This document shows positions 1 through 7,159 of a stretch of DNA of 9,858 nt, piece by piece; within the stretch, counting starts at the first letter, position 1; every line of letters begins with the position of its first letter. The stretch comes from Flavobacteriaceae bacterium (lineage in GTDB: Bacteria; Bacteroidota; Bacteroidia; Flavobacteriales; Flavobacteriaceae). The stretch spans positions 1 to 9,858 of the forward strand of contig JAENXB010000098.1 of the NCBI GenBank assembly GCA_016649785.1, read 5' to 3'. The notes beneath the pieces are model-generated. The model ran no database searches. It was not told the origin of the DNA and worked only from the letters and a program-made list of their open reading frames with translations. Both the position numbers and the translations under genes were made by a program.

Positions 1-215
1 CCAATTTTTATACTGAAATCGTATTTAAATTTATAAAACAGATTATAAAGTACGAAAATCAACAAAATCAAAACGGAATAAATAGCGGGGAACATCCGGA
101 AAGCCTCACTAAATTCTCCGTCAAATAACAAAAGCATCGAGCGCTGGCTGCCGCAACCGTAGCATTCCATTCCAAATAACTGCTTGTTTAAGCAAGGAAG
201 CAGGAATTCTTCCAT
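1..215 (-). CDS. DUF2752 family small membrane protein (3' end cut by window edge)
   Basis: The reading frame opens at ATG 213-215 and runs off the left edge of the window after 71 codons. The N-terminal part carries MECYGCGSQRS (about residues 16-26), which matches the Cys-x-Gly-Cys-Gly-x-x-Arg signature of DUF2752 proteins. It is followed by an amphipathic stretch and a strongly hydrophobic helix (about residues 44-61, FPAIYSVLILLIFVLYNLF). DUF2752 proteins are small inner-membrane proteins of unknown function, and the paired cysteines might bind a metal, but this is inference. The gene starts 15 nt after the stop codon of the T9SS-sorted protein on the same strand, so the two are probably cotranscribed. 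The C-terminal end is not visible, so full length cannot be judged. The family call rests on recognising the motif only. Confidence 0.8.
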   Translation of the reverse strand, partial: MEEFLLPCLNKQLFGMECYGCGSQRSMLLLFDGEFSEAFRMFPAIYSVLILLIFVLYNLFYKFKYDFSIKI

Positions 216-230
216 AATCAGGATTTATTT

Positions 231-1994
231 TTAATTTGAAATAATCACTTTTTTAGAAATTATAGTTCCTGTTGGCCCCGTAATTTTTACAATATGAATT
301 CCATTGCTCAGGTTTGAGGTGGGAAACTCAAAATAATTTTGGTTTGCCACATTCTTGAATTCAAATATTTTCCTTCCGGTACCATCAAATAGTGCGATGG
401 AGGTGGATGTATTTTGGGTTGGAGTAGTAATTTCCAACCGGGTGAGGGGATTATTTTGAAAAATGGCGTAATTTTTAAGGGGTTTTACCATTTCTTCAAT
501 TTCTTCTTTTGCAGAAATAAGGTCTGGATTGGTGTATGCTATCTTAAATCGTTTGTGATATTCCCCTTCATTTAATTGAATTTTATAATCCTGATTTTTT
601 AGATCATAATATAATCCTGTTTCAGAATCAAATAAAAACACTTCAGAATTAAAATTTTCCAGGGCAGCTATTTTGAAGTTCAGTTCAGTTTTTTCTGATA
701 ACCTCAGATATAATGGAATTTTTTCATATAGATCAAAAGGAAGGACGTTAATCAAATAACTTTCGTTTTCCAAAAGCCATCCTGAATCCGATTCTAAAAG
801 GGAGAGGTTTTGTGCATCCATTGCACGGTCTATTCCAGAAGTTGCAATTTCCGAATGTATCAGCAACAATTGCCGGATGTATTTGTTGTTGAATTCAACA
901 TTTAATCGAAGTAAGGCAACATTTTCTGTATCAGATATTTTCAGTGGAATTAGTTTTGCCTTAAACTCGGAAGTTGAGGAATTTTCTTTTTCAATTTTTC
1001 TATATTCATTCCTAAAAGTCAGGCTTCCCTTTTCATTCCCAACCACCAGAAATCCTTGCCCAATTGGAGAATAACGGCGGGCATAATAATTCCCGGTTTC
1101 ATGGTTGTGGTTTATCGGATTTCCATTCCCATCATATTTGCTGAAAACGGCGGGAACATATCCGTTATTTCCGGCTGCGGGGGAATAGGCGCCATATCCA
1201 CCTTCATATTCATTTAAATAATGGGATGTCACAGGGCTTGAATCCCAAAAATAGGCAATACCTGTAATACTTTTATTTTCCAGAAGGAAAGCATTGAGAT
1301 CCAGGGCAGATGGATATGGATTCCCAACCAACCTGCTTTCATCTTCATTAATTTCCAATGTGATATTTCCTGTATTTGGCCTTCCCCTAAAATCATAGCG
1401 CTGTTGATTTCCGGGATTATTCGAAATTCCATATAAAACTACATTCATATTGGTTCCGGAAACACCTTTCATTGTAAATCCTTCTCCCGGGTTTATATCA
1501 AAAGTATTTCCAATATAAACCCAATCTGAATAGTCTGCCCCGGAAAATTTATAGATCCAGCGATTGGAAATGGTCAAGGGATTTGCGTTTCCGTTTAATT
1601 CGCTCGTGATTTTTGCCTTGTTGCTGTTTGTTTTGTCAACAGGTTCAAATAAAATATTTCCAAAAAGCAGGGAATTTGAATTGTTTTGAACAGGAGAACT
1701 CCAATAATTGTAAGTATAGGCTGTGGCGTCCCCTTCCTGAAATACAGAGATCAAACCGTTGCCGGTATTCGCAGAATTTGAATTTCCCTGCAGGAGTTGT
1801 GCCTCGTCCCGCAAATAGATCCCTGCATTTGTCATTCCTGATGGATTGATGGTTAAATCTATTCCTTTTTCAACATAAATGAACTGCCCTTCAACATAAA
1901 CATAGCTATCCTGATCTCCATAAGGTTTAATATATAACTGTGAAAACCCAGGAAATGGCAATAAAAAAAAAGCTATGACGTATATTTGCTTCAT
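231..1994 (-). CDS. Secreted T9SS type A sorting domain-containing protein
   Basis: A 587-residue secreted protein. Residues 1-19 form a Sec signal peptide (charged MKQ, hydrophobic core, cleavage after GFSQ). The last 81 residues (about 507-587) are a Por_Secre_tail type sorting domain. It begins near KNYAIFQNNP, contains ALFDGTGRKIFEF and LSNGIHIVKI, and ends KKVIISN. This domain directs export across the outer membrane by the type IX secretion system of Bacteroidota and is cleaved off or anchored at the surface. The middle is rich in Asn, Gly and Tyr and predicted beta-strand, and includes YNYWSSP (residues 95-101), seen in many flavobacterial T9SS cargo proteins. I see no catalytic motif, so the cargo function is unknown (adhesin-like or structural are possibilities). 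The next gene downstream, DUF2752, is 15 nt away. A 13-nt inverted repeat (TTTGAA-T-TTCAAA, 2005-2017) lies just upstream of the start. Confidence 0.88.
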   Translation of the reverse strand: MKQIYVIAFFLLPFPGFSQLYIKPYGDQDSYVYVEGQFIYVEKGIDLTINPSGMTNAGIYLRDEAQLLQGNSNSANTGNGLISVFQEGDATAYTYNYWSSPVQNNSNSLLFGNILFEPVDKTNSNKAKITSELNGNANPLTISNRWIYKFSGADYSDWVYIGNTFDINPGEGFTMKGVSGTNMNVVLYGISNNPGNQQRYDFRGRPNTGNITLEINEDESRLVGNPYPSALDLNAFLLENKSITGIAYFWDSSPVTSHYLNEYEGGYGAYSPAAGNNGYVPAVFSKYDGNGNPINHNHETGNYYARRYSPIGQGFLVVGNEKGSLTFRNEYRKIEKENSSTSEFKAKLIPLKISDTENVALLRLNVEFNNKYIRQLLLIHSEIATSGIDRAMDAQNLSLLESDSGWLLENESYLINVLPFDLYEKIPLYLRLSEKTELNFKIAALENFNSEVFLFDSETGLYYDLKNQDYKIQLNEGEYHKRFKIAYTNPDLISAKEEIEEMVKPLKNYAIFQNNPLTRLEITTPTQNTSTSIALFDGTGRKIFEFKNVANQNYFEFPTSNLSNGIHIVKITGPTGTIISKKVIISN

Positions 1995-2024
1995 AATGTG
2001 ATTGTTTGAATTTCAAATAGCTGA

Positions 2025-2058
2025 TTTGTTTTTTAAATACCATGTTAATATAGCTTTT
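2025..2058 (+). promoter_or_regulatory. Possible promoter for the 2081-2862 gene pair
   Basis: TTTG at 2025-2028 could be a -33 element. TAGCTTTT at 2051-2058 matches the Bacteroidota -7 consensus TAnnTTTG at all but the last position. The spacing is 22 nt, slightly longer than usual, and the implied transcript would start about 15-20 nt before the ATG at 2081. The match is imperfect, so this is a weak call. Confidence 0.3.
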
Positions 2059-2080
2059 AAATACTATAAATCAGTAGTTT

Positions 2081-2317
2081 ATGTACAAAAAATATGCTCA
2101 GGCTATTAATACCGTATTAATATTTATTGGAGGAGCAATTTTGCTTTATACCATCGCCGGGGAAGAAAAAAGTAAATATTTACAAATTCTGGGGTTGATA
2201 ATAATTATGCTGGGACTTTATAGGGCAACAAATTATTGGGTAGAAACCAAAGATGATACTCAGGATGATGCTCAGAATGATATTGAGGAAGAAACTAATA
2301 GCGAAAACCAGAAATGA
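2081..2317 (+). CDS. Small hypothetical membrane protein with acidic tail
   Basis: A 78-residue protein that I cannot assign to a named family. It has two hydrophobic segments (about residues 9-26, around INTVLIFIGGAILLYTIAG, and about 35-48, ILGLIIIMLGLYRA) joined by a short charged loop (EEKSKY). A very acidic, Asn/Gln-rich tail follows from about residue 55. The tail contains two near-identical 12-nt units (2252-2263 and 2264-2275) encoding DDTQ and DDAQ. The predicted topology is a two-helix inner-membrane hairpin. Its TGA stop overlaps the ATG of the downstream Smr-domain gene (ATGA, 4 nt), which indicates translational coupling and a shared transcript. The coupling makes a real gene likely despite the short length. 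No function can be inferred beyond a possible link to the Smr protein. Confidence 0.75.
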   Translation: MYKKYAQAINTVLIFIGGAILLYTIAGEEKSKYLQILGLIIIMLGLYRATNYWVETKDDTQDDAQNDIEEETNSENQK

Positions 2318-2862
2318 AATTTGAAGTAAACGACAAAGTTGAAGTGTTGGACGATGCCCTGAAGGGGATTGTAACCCACGTGCAGGGAGAAGTGGTTACT
2401 ATTGAAACTTCTGAAGGCTTTTCGCTGGATTTTAACCAATCTGAATTGGTGAAAATTGAAGAGCAGCAAAGCAGGATGATCTCCATGAACGATGCGGCTT
2501 TTTCTGAAATCCTGAGGGAGAAGGAGCAATCCAAAAGACCAAAACCAATACGCATCAAGCCGAAAGACCGGAATATTCCCGCAATGGAAGTCGATCTTCA
2601 TATTGAAAAGCTGGTAAATTCTTATAAGGGAATGGGCAATTACGACATCCTGAACCTGCAATTAGAGACCGCAAAGCGGCAGGTGGAGTTTGCCATGCGC
2701 AAACGCATTCAAAAAATAGTTTTTATTCACGGGGTAGGTGAAGGAGTTTTAAAAGCAGAATTGGATTTTTTATTAGGACGTTATGACAACCTGAAATTTT
2801 ACGACGCCGATTATCAAAAATATGGAGTTGGGGCAACCGAAGTCTATTTTTTCCAGAATTAA
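2314..2862 (+). CDS. Smr/MutS2 C-terminal-like domain protein
   Basis: A 182-residue protein in two parts. Residues 1-49 look like a small beta-barrel (KFEVNDKVEVLDDALKGIV, then alternating strands to LVKIE), resembling the N-terminal region of DUF2027-type proteins. A basic linker rich in Lys, Arg and Pro (about 68-90) leads to an Smr domain (about 91-182). Visible Smr signatures are VDLH (93-96), IHGVGEG (138-144, the HGxGxG loop) and the C-terminal GVGATEVYF (171-179). Smr domains occur at the C terminus of MutS2 and as stand-alone proteins. They bind nucleic acid and in some cases are endonucleases, acting on DNA junctions or on mRNA at collided ribosomes. Which applies here cannot be told from sequence. 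There is no MutS ATPase part, so calling it a mismatch repair protein would be misleading. It is translationally coupled to the small membrane protein before it. Confidence 0.87.
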   Translation: MKFEVNDKVEVLDDALKGIVTHVQGEVVTIETSEGFSLDFNQSELVKIEEQQSRMISMNDAAFSEILREKEQSKRPKPIRIKPKDRNIPAMEVDLHIEKLVNSYKGMGNYDILNLQLETAKRQVEFAMRKRIQKIVFIHGVGEGVLKAELDFLLGRYDNLKFYDADYQKYGVGATEVYFFQN

Positions 2863-2888
2863 TAGTTTTCCTTTTCTCCTGGTTATTC

Positions 2889-3824
2889 CTAAGGATTTGA
2901 TGGTTGCAAGATTGTTTCTACCGCTGTAGAGTTGAAAAATCCCAGGTTGTAGGTGGTAAATGAAATTTCTTCCCCATCGCCTCCCTGATTTTTTAATTTC
3001 AGATTTTGAATATCTATTGAAGATCGAAACCTTACCGGGATCTTATTTTCAATCACAAAATCAACTTCATCAAAGCTATCTGTACTGAATAGATCCAGGT
3101 ATTTTGGGATTCCTCCCTCGTTAAAATTCGAGGCAGGATCCTGGTTAGCCTGTGTTACCTCCAATTTGGAAGGCACACCATCTCCATCATCATCAGGATC
3201 CAGGTAATTGGGGATCCCGTCTCCATCGGTATCCCTGTAACCACCGGCGGTTGGATCGTCACCCGCATTGGCTATCTCAACTGAAGTTTTTACATTATCC
3301 CCATCATCGTCTATATCCAAATAATCGGGGATCCCGTCTCCATCGGTATCTAAACCAGCACTCATTCCTTCGTCAACAGAGAGAATGCCATCCTTGTCAT
3401 GATCGGTTTCATCTCTTACAATGGTTGAAATTACAACCGTTCCGCCTACGCTTTTAAATTCCTCTTTCACTTTTGGAGAACTTGGAGGTATTACCCCGCA
3501 AAAATAATTGGTAGGAACCGTCCCGTCATAGGTGCGATAAATAATTTCATTAGATCCCGTCAATTGAAGGCTTATTGGTTGACCGGTATTGGTGGCTAAG
3601 ACATTCTCCAGATTGGATAATTGACTGCTGCTTAATGTAAATGAAATTGTTTCAAAAATATTTTCATTGTTGATATTGTACAACACCTTGCTGGTGCCCT
3701 CACCACAGACAGATAGTTCCTGATTTTCAAAATCAAAGGAAGTAACTATGATGTCGCCATCGTTACAGGAAGTGAAAACAACAAGCAGAAATAAAACACC
3801 TAAATACCTGTACATAGTAATCAT
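2889..3824 (-). CDS. Lipoprotein with thrombospondin type 3 (Ca2+-binding) repeats
   Basis: A lipoprotein of about 311 residues. The frame is open from a TTG at 3833, but ATG at 3822-3824 (or ATG at 3813-3815) is a better start, because the TTG forms part of a promoter element. A short hydrophobic signal (YRYLGVLFLLVVF) ends in the lipobox TSC. The Cys is followed by NDGD, an acidic stretch that could favour surface display in Bacteroidota, though this is inference. A 100-residue beta-rich region with two further cysteines comes next. Then come Asp-rich calcium-binding repeats of TSP type 3: DHDKDGILSVDEG, DTDGDGIPDYLDIDDDGD, and DTDGDGIPNYLDPDDDGDG, the last two exactly 39 residues apart. 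A degenerate copy, EGGIPKYLDLF, follows, and the last 65 residues are unassigned. TSP3 arrays often sit between the anchored part and the outer domain of surface proteins. The stop is 26 nt from that of the convergent Smr gene. Biological role unknown. Confidence 0.85.
   Translation of the reverse strand: MITMYRYLGVLFLLVVFTSCNDGDIIVTSFDFENQELSVCGEGTSKVLYNINNENIFETISFTLSSSQLSNLENVLATNTGQPISLQLTGSNEIIYRTYDGTVPTNYFCGVIPPSSPKVKEEFKSVGGTVVISTIVRDETDHDKDGILSVDEGMSAGLDTDGDGIPDYLDIDDDGDNVKTSVEIANAGDDPTAGGYRDTDGDGIPNYLDPDDDGDGVPSKLEVTQANQDPASNFNEGGIPKYLDLFSTDSFDEVDFVIENKIPVRFRSSIDIQNLKLKNQGGDGEEISFTTYNLGFFNSTAVETILQPSNP
3210..3350 (-). repeat. TSP3-coding direct repeat, 24-bp identical cores 117 bp apart
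   Basis: Positions 3210-3233 and 3327-3350 are identical over 24 bp (GGGGATCCCG...GGTATC on the plus strand) and encode the DTDGDGIP core of two TSP3 units. The 117-bp offset equals 39 codons, so gain or loss of a unit by recombination would keep the frame. Confidence 0.85.
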
Positions 3825-3830
3825 TTTCAG

Positions 3831-3838
3831 CAAAAATA
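3831..3838 (-). promoter_or_regulatory. -7 promoter element TATTTTTG of the TSP3 lipoprotein gene
   Basis: Read on the minus strand, TATTTTTG matches the Bacteroidota -7 consensus TAnnTTTG at every fixed position. It ends 6 nt before the ATG at 3822-3824, so a transcript would start at or almost at the start codon. I see no convincing TTG at the -33 position, so the call rests on the -7 element and its placement. Confidence 0.5.
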
Positions 3839-3888
3839 AACCTTTAGTAATTTATAGCAGAGTATCCTCTTAATAATTTTAATTCTTT

Positions 3889-3896
3889 TATTTTTG
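3889..3896 (+). promoter_or_regulatory. -7 promoter element TATTTTTG of the cysteine desulfurase gene
   Basis: TATTTTTG matches TAnnTTTG at every fixed position and lies 6 nt before the ATG at 3903, the same arrangement as the divergent element at 3831-3838. The in-frame TTG at 3894-3896 is the end of this element and therefore unlikely to be a start codon. No clear -33 TTG is visible upstream. Confidence 0.5.
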
Positions 3897-3902
3897 CATT
3901 CC

Positions 3903-5051
3903 ATGAAAAAAGTATATTTAGATAATGCAGCTACCACGCAAATGCGTGATGAAGTAATTGAAAAGATGACTCAGGTGATGAAGGAATTTTACGGAAATCC
4001 TTCTTCTGTACATAGTTATGGAAGATCATCTAAATCATTGATAGAGAATGCCAGAAAGACTGTAGCAGGATTTCTAAACGTGTCTGCATCGGAGATAATT
4101 TTTACATCCGGAGGAACAGAGGCAGACAATCTTGTGCTCAATTCGGCAGTTCGTGACTTGGGCGTCAAACGAATTATTACTTCCCGGATAGAACACCACG
4201 CGGTATTATATACGCTGGATCATTTAAAAGCTTGTTATGGAATTGAGGTTGTCTATGTAAATCTTGACAAAAACGGAGAAGTAGATCTGGGTCATTTAGA
4301 AGAACTGTTGAAGGCTTCTGATGAAAAGACACTTGTAAGCCTGATGCATATAAATAATGAAATAGGTAATTTGTTGGATATCAAGGTTGTTGGTGAAATG
4401 TGTAAATCTTACAATGCTTTATTTCACTCTGATACGGTGCAATCTGTAGGCCATTATGAAATGGATCTAAACGAAATTCCGGTGGATTTTACAGCAGCAA
4501 GCGCCCATAAATTTCACGGCCCCAAGGGAGTTGGTTTTGCTTTTGTAAGGAAGCACAGTGGACTAAAACCTTTGATTTTTGGGGGAGAGCAGGAGCGGGG
4601 ACACCGTGCCGGCACTGAAAGTGTGCACAATATCATCGGGTTGGAAATCGCGTTAAAATTGGCTTATAAAAATTTACAGGAAGAACGCGAACATATCAGT
4701 TCAATTAAAAATTATTTTATCCATCAGTTGGAAGCGAATATTCCCGGGGTAAAATTTAATGGAACTTGTAAAGATCCGGGGAAAAGCACCTATACACTTA
4801 TAAATGTTTGTTTGCCTGTTTCCCGGGAAAAAGCGCTTTTGCTATTATTTCAGTTGGATTTAAAAGGAATTGCATGTTCCAGGGGAAGTGCCTGCCAAAG
4901 CGGAAGCGATAAAGGCTCCCATGTTTTGGAAGCATTTTTATCTGAAGAAGATCTCAATAAACCATCACTTCGGTTTTCATTCTCAAGATTTAATACAACG
5001 CAAGAAATAGATTATGTAGTCACTGTCCTGAAGGAGTTTCTTGAAAATTAA
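3903..5051 (+). CDS. Cysteine desulfurase (NifS/IscS-like, class V aminotransferase fold)
   Basis: A 382-residue PLP enzyme that converts L-cysteine to L-alanine and passes sulfur as a persulfide to Fe-S cluster assembly or tRNA thiolation. Family motifs are complete: LDNAATT (6-12), SGGTEADN (69-76, phosphate binding), HHAVL (98-102), HINNEIG (149-155), and HSDTVQSVG (175-183, with the PLP-contacting Asp and Gln). SAHKFHGPKG (200-209) holds the PLP Schiff-base Lys at about 203. GHRAGTES lies at 233-240. The catalytic loop ACSRGSACQSGS (324-335) places the active Cys at about 331. Length is normal for the family. The start is set at ATG 3903 (MKKVYLDNAATT), not at the upstream TTG at 3894, which overlaps the promoter element. 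No iscU, sufE or thiI lies next to it, so the acceptor protein cannot be inferred, and I give no symbol. Confidence 0.94.
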   Translation: MKKVYLDNAATTQMRDEVIEKMTQVMKEFYGNPSSVHSYGRSSKSLIENARKTVAGFLNVSASEIIFTSGGTEADNLVLNSAVRDLGVKRIITSRIEHHAVLYTLDHLKACYGIEVVYVNLDKNGEVDLGHLEELLKASDEKTLVSLMHINNEIGNLLDIKVVGEMCKSYNALFHSDTVQSVGHYEMDLNEIPVDFTAASAHKFHGPKGVGFAFVRKHSGLKPLIFGGEQERGHRAGTESVHNIIGLEIALKLAYKNLQEEREHISSIKNYFIHQLEANIPGVKFNGTCKDPGKSTYTLINVCLPVSREKALLLLFQLDLKGIACSRGSACQSGSDKGSHVLEAFLSEEDLNKPSLRFSFSRFNTTQEIDYVVTVLKEFLEN

Positions 5052-5287
5052 ATTCAAAAAACAACTAAAATAACCCGATTTTAATCACTGGTTTGATCAA
5101 GAAATAAAATTATCCTAACCGCTGATTTGTAATTAGTTTATGGCTCTTATTGAAACTTAAAATTAAGGATTAACTCAATAAATTTATTTCTATTTTTACG
5201 AATTAAACCTGCGGGCTAATTTTGTTCTACTATATTTATTTTCAAAAATGGGTTTACCAGGAACAAAATTTAATAGTGAATTCACTT
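5052..5287. other. 236-nt spacer between convergent genes, with inverted repeats
   Basis: This A/T-rich stretch lies between the ends of the desulfurase and M23 peptidase genes. I see no convincing gene. AATTTTGTTC (5218-5227) and GAACAAAATT (5261-5270) form a perfect 10-bp inverted repeat with a 33-nt loop. AGTGAATTCACT (5275-5286) is a 12-bp perfect palindrome abutting the peptidase stop codon. TAATTTTG (5217-5224, plus strand) fits the -7 consensus, but there is no TTG at the proper distance and no open reading frame starting behind it. There is no GC-rich hairpin with a T tract, so no ordinary terminator can be called. Confidence 0.5.
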
Positions 5288-6976
5288 CTATTTTCTAAAG
5301 AAAACAGCTTCGTAGGTTGTGCTGTTCCCAACATTATCGGTGACTATAACTTTCAGGTTGTTTTCTGTTTCGGTTACCACGCCATCTTTAAAATCGTGCG
5401 TTAGGGTATTATTTTTAGATTCATACTCCATCAAAATAAACTTTCCGTTTACCGTTGCACGGTAGCTTTTTATTCCGGAAATATCATCAGAGATCCTTAA
5501 TTTTAAATCGGAATTTCCGCTTATCCACTGTTTGTTTTGGAAATTGACAGGGGTAATTGATGGGGGTTTAATATCTGCTGCCAAAGTGTAATCTCCAAAA
5601 GTCCTGATGCTTGTAGTAAAACGCCCCCCCTTTTTATAGGTTGTATTATAATTGGGCCTGCCTTGATACCCCAGCCGCGCAATAAACATTTTTTCGCGGT
5701 CTTCCGGCCTGTATTTACTAACGTCAAATCCAAGTGTGATATTGGTTTGTATGGGAGTATCGTCTTCGTGAAAATGAATGGTGTCGCCTGTAAATGAAAT
5801 GTCCAGAAAGGTATCTTCGTATAAACTTCCTTTGGGAATATAAGCATCAATACCATTTTCCTCTACAGAAAATGCCTGGTCTGCCTGCGCAAAATAATCT
5901 GTTTTTTTGATTTCCTTTGGAATGATATTATTGTTTTGTTTTCCTTTGATCTGGATTCGAATTATGCGTTGGTTCCCTTCAAAATCAAGAACTTTGATAT
6001 TGTAGAGGTAGGTTAAACTGTCTCGGATATTCAGCTTTCCTTCGTTTACTACATTATTATAAACACTTAACGGATTATTAGGCTGAAGGAATAGTTTTGT
6101 GATCCTGCTCTTGTTTTTGCTGAAATATTTATAATCGATCAGCTGGTTGAGGTGTCTGGATTCGGCAAAGGAAAATCGATCGAAGTTCAATTCAAAAACA
6201 GGATCTCCGTTTAAGCTGGTTTCTATTTTATAAACACCATTGTTATTGGAAGCGCCATCTTGTTTATCGGTGGTTGAAATTCCAAACCCAATATTGCCGC
6301 AGGCATTAATTGGCTCGGTTTTAAATGATCCGTCTGCAAGCGGAAATAAACGGATTCGTTGCTGTTGTGCCGATCCATTCACATTGGAATCTTCTCCCAA
6401 AGTATAGGCGAACAAGCTATTGATAGCAGGCGCCTGGGTATCTTTGATCTCAATTCCAAAAAGCCGGGGATTCATAGGGCGTTGTTGCCCGTCCCTTATC
6501 TCGAAATGCAAATGCGGGCCGCCGCTGCCTCCCGTATTTCCGCTAAAGGCTACTAATTCACCTTTTTCCATCTTTAGCACTCCGGCTTCCGGAAATAATT
6601 CGATTTCATAGGTTTCTTTCGCGTATTGTTGTTTTTTAATATAAGCATCAATTTCAGGGGAGAATTTTTTTAAATGGCCATAAACAGTGGTGTAACCATT
6701 TGGATGTTGGATGTAAAGCGCTTTTCCGTAGCCAAAATGCTGAATTTCGATTCGGCTCACGTATCCACCTGAAGAAGCCAAAACATTTAAACCCTCTTGA
6801 TGTAAAGTCTTTATGTCTAAACCGCTGTGAAAATGGTTGGAACGAAGCTCCCCAAAGGTGCCGGAAAGCACCAGATCAACCTCCAGCGGATTTCTGAAGT
6901 AATCTGAGGGAACTTTTGGCTGAGCTTGAGTTACAGCACCAATTAGGACAAATAAAAGCATTAAAATCTTCTTCAT
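5288..6976 (-). CDS. Secreted M23 family metallopeptidase (LytM-type)
   Basis: A 562-residue exported protein. Residues 1-19 are a Sec signal peptide (MKKILMLLFVLIGAVTQAQ). The M23 domain is N-terminal (about 25-175), with all zinc and catalytic motifs visible: HSGLD (50-54, zinc His and Asp), YGHL (99-102) and HLHFEIRDG (155-163, catalytic and zinc histidines). These enzymes are zinc endopeptidases that cleave peptide cross-links in peptidoglycan in the periplasm, acting in wall growth or daughter-cell separation. The intact site argues for an active enzyme rather than an EnvC/NlpD-type degenerate activator. The remaining 390 residues are unassigned and look beta-rich, perhaps several Ig-like modules. 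One segment near the end (KLRISDDISGIKSYRATVNG) resembles domains often fused to M23 in Bacteroidota. The gene is divergent from the zapA-rny cluster and convergent with the desulfurase gene. The substrate specificity is not readable. Confidence 0.92.
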   Translation of the reverse strand: MKKILMLLFVLIGAVTQAQPKVPSDYFRNPLEVDLVLSGTFGELRSNHFHSGLDIKTLHQEGLNVLASSGGYVSRIEIQHFGYGKALYIQHPNGYTTVYGHLKKFSPEIDAYIKKQQYAKETYEIELFPEAGVLKMEKGELVAFSGNTGGSGGPHLHFEIRDGQQRPMNPRLFGIEIKDTQAPAINSLFAYTLGEDSNVNGSAQQQRIRLFPLADGSFKTEPINACGNIGFGISTTDKQDGASNNNGVYKIETSLNGDPVFELNFDRFSFAESRHLNQLIDYKYFSKNKSRITKLFLQPNNPLSVYNNVVNEGKLNIRDSLTYLYNIKVLDFEGNQRIIRIQIKGKQNNNIIPKEIKKTDYFAQADQAFSVEENGIDAYIPKGSLYEDTFLDISFTGDTIHFHEDDTPIQTNITLGFDVSKYRPEDREKMFIARLGYQGRPNYNTTYKKGGRFTTSIRTFGDYTLAADIKPPSITPVNFQNKQWISGNSDLKLRISDDISGIKSYRATVNGKFILMEYESKNNTLTHDFKDGVVTETENNLKVIVTDNVGNSTTYEAVFFRK

Positions 6977-7101
6977 ATCTTAGTTTAAAATAGCAATTTT
7001 ATGGGACCGTAAATATAATCAAACTTTTATGGAAAAATAAAGCCTTGGTACTGCGTTGTTTATAAGAAAATAAAAGGATTTTAAAAATAGATTTAAAAGT
7101 G

Positions 7102-7132
7102 TTGGGAAATTTCAGGAGGTATGTTAACTTTG
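7102..7132 (+). promoter_or_regulatory. Promoter of the coiled-coil/zapA/6S/rny cluster
   Basis: TTG at 7102-7104 and TAACTTTG at 7125-7132 match both halves of the Bacteroidota primary-sigma promoter (-33 TTG, -7 TAnnTTTG), with 20 nt between them. This predicts transcription starting near 7138 and a leader of about 20 nt before the ATG at 7160. It is the best promoter match in the window. Confidence 0.7.
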
Positions 7133-7159
7133 TAACAATAAGTAGCACGTTGAGCTTTT

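Noticed and set aside
2005..2017. TTTGAA-T-TTCAAA inverted repeat just upstream of the T9SS cargo gene
   Set aside because: The arms are only 6 bp and A/T-rich, so chance occurrence is likely in this low-GC spacer. No matching regulator is nearby, so it is mentioned but not called an operator.
2272..2661. Minus-strand frame of 129 codons overlapping the Smr gene
   Set aside because: It lies opposite two coupled plus-strand genes with clear features, and its product has no recognisable domain.
5222..5404. Plus-strand open frame of 60 codons behind the TAATTTTG element
   Set aside because: It opens on a TTG inside the promoter-like element itself, runs largely antisense through the M23 peptidase gene, and its product shows no recognisable motif.
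5620..5640. Run of seven Cs followed by five Ts inside the M23 gene as a phase-variation tract
   Set aside because: The frame is intact, the tract is short, and nothing else suggests slippage control. It could matter only if strain variants were seen.
7010..7027. Possible minus-strand promoter for the M23 gene (TATATTTA at 7010-7017, AAAGTTTG at 7020-7027)
   Set aside because: Each departs from TAnnTTTG at one position and neither has a TTG at the proper distance upstream.
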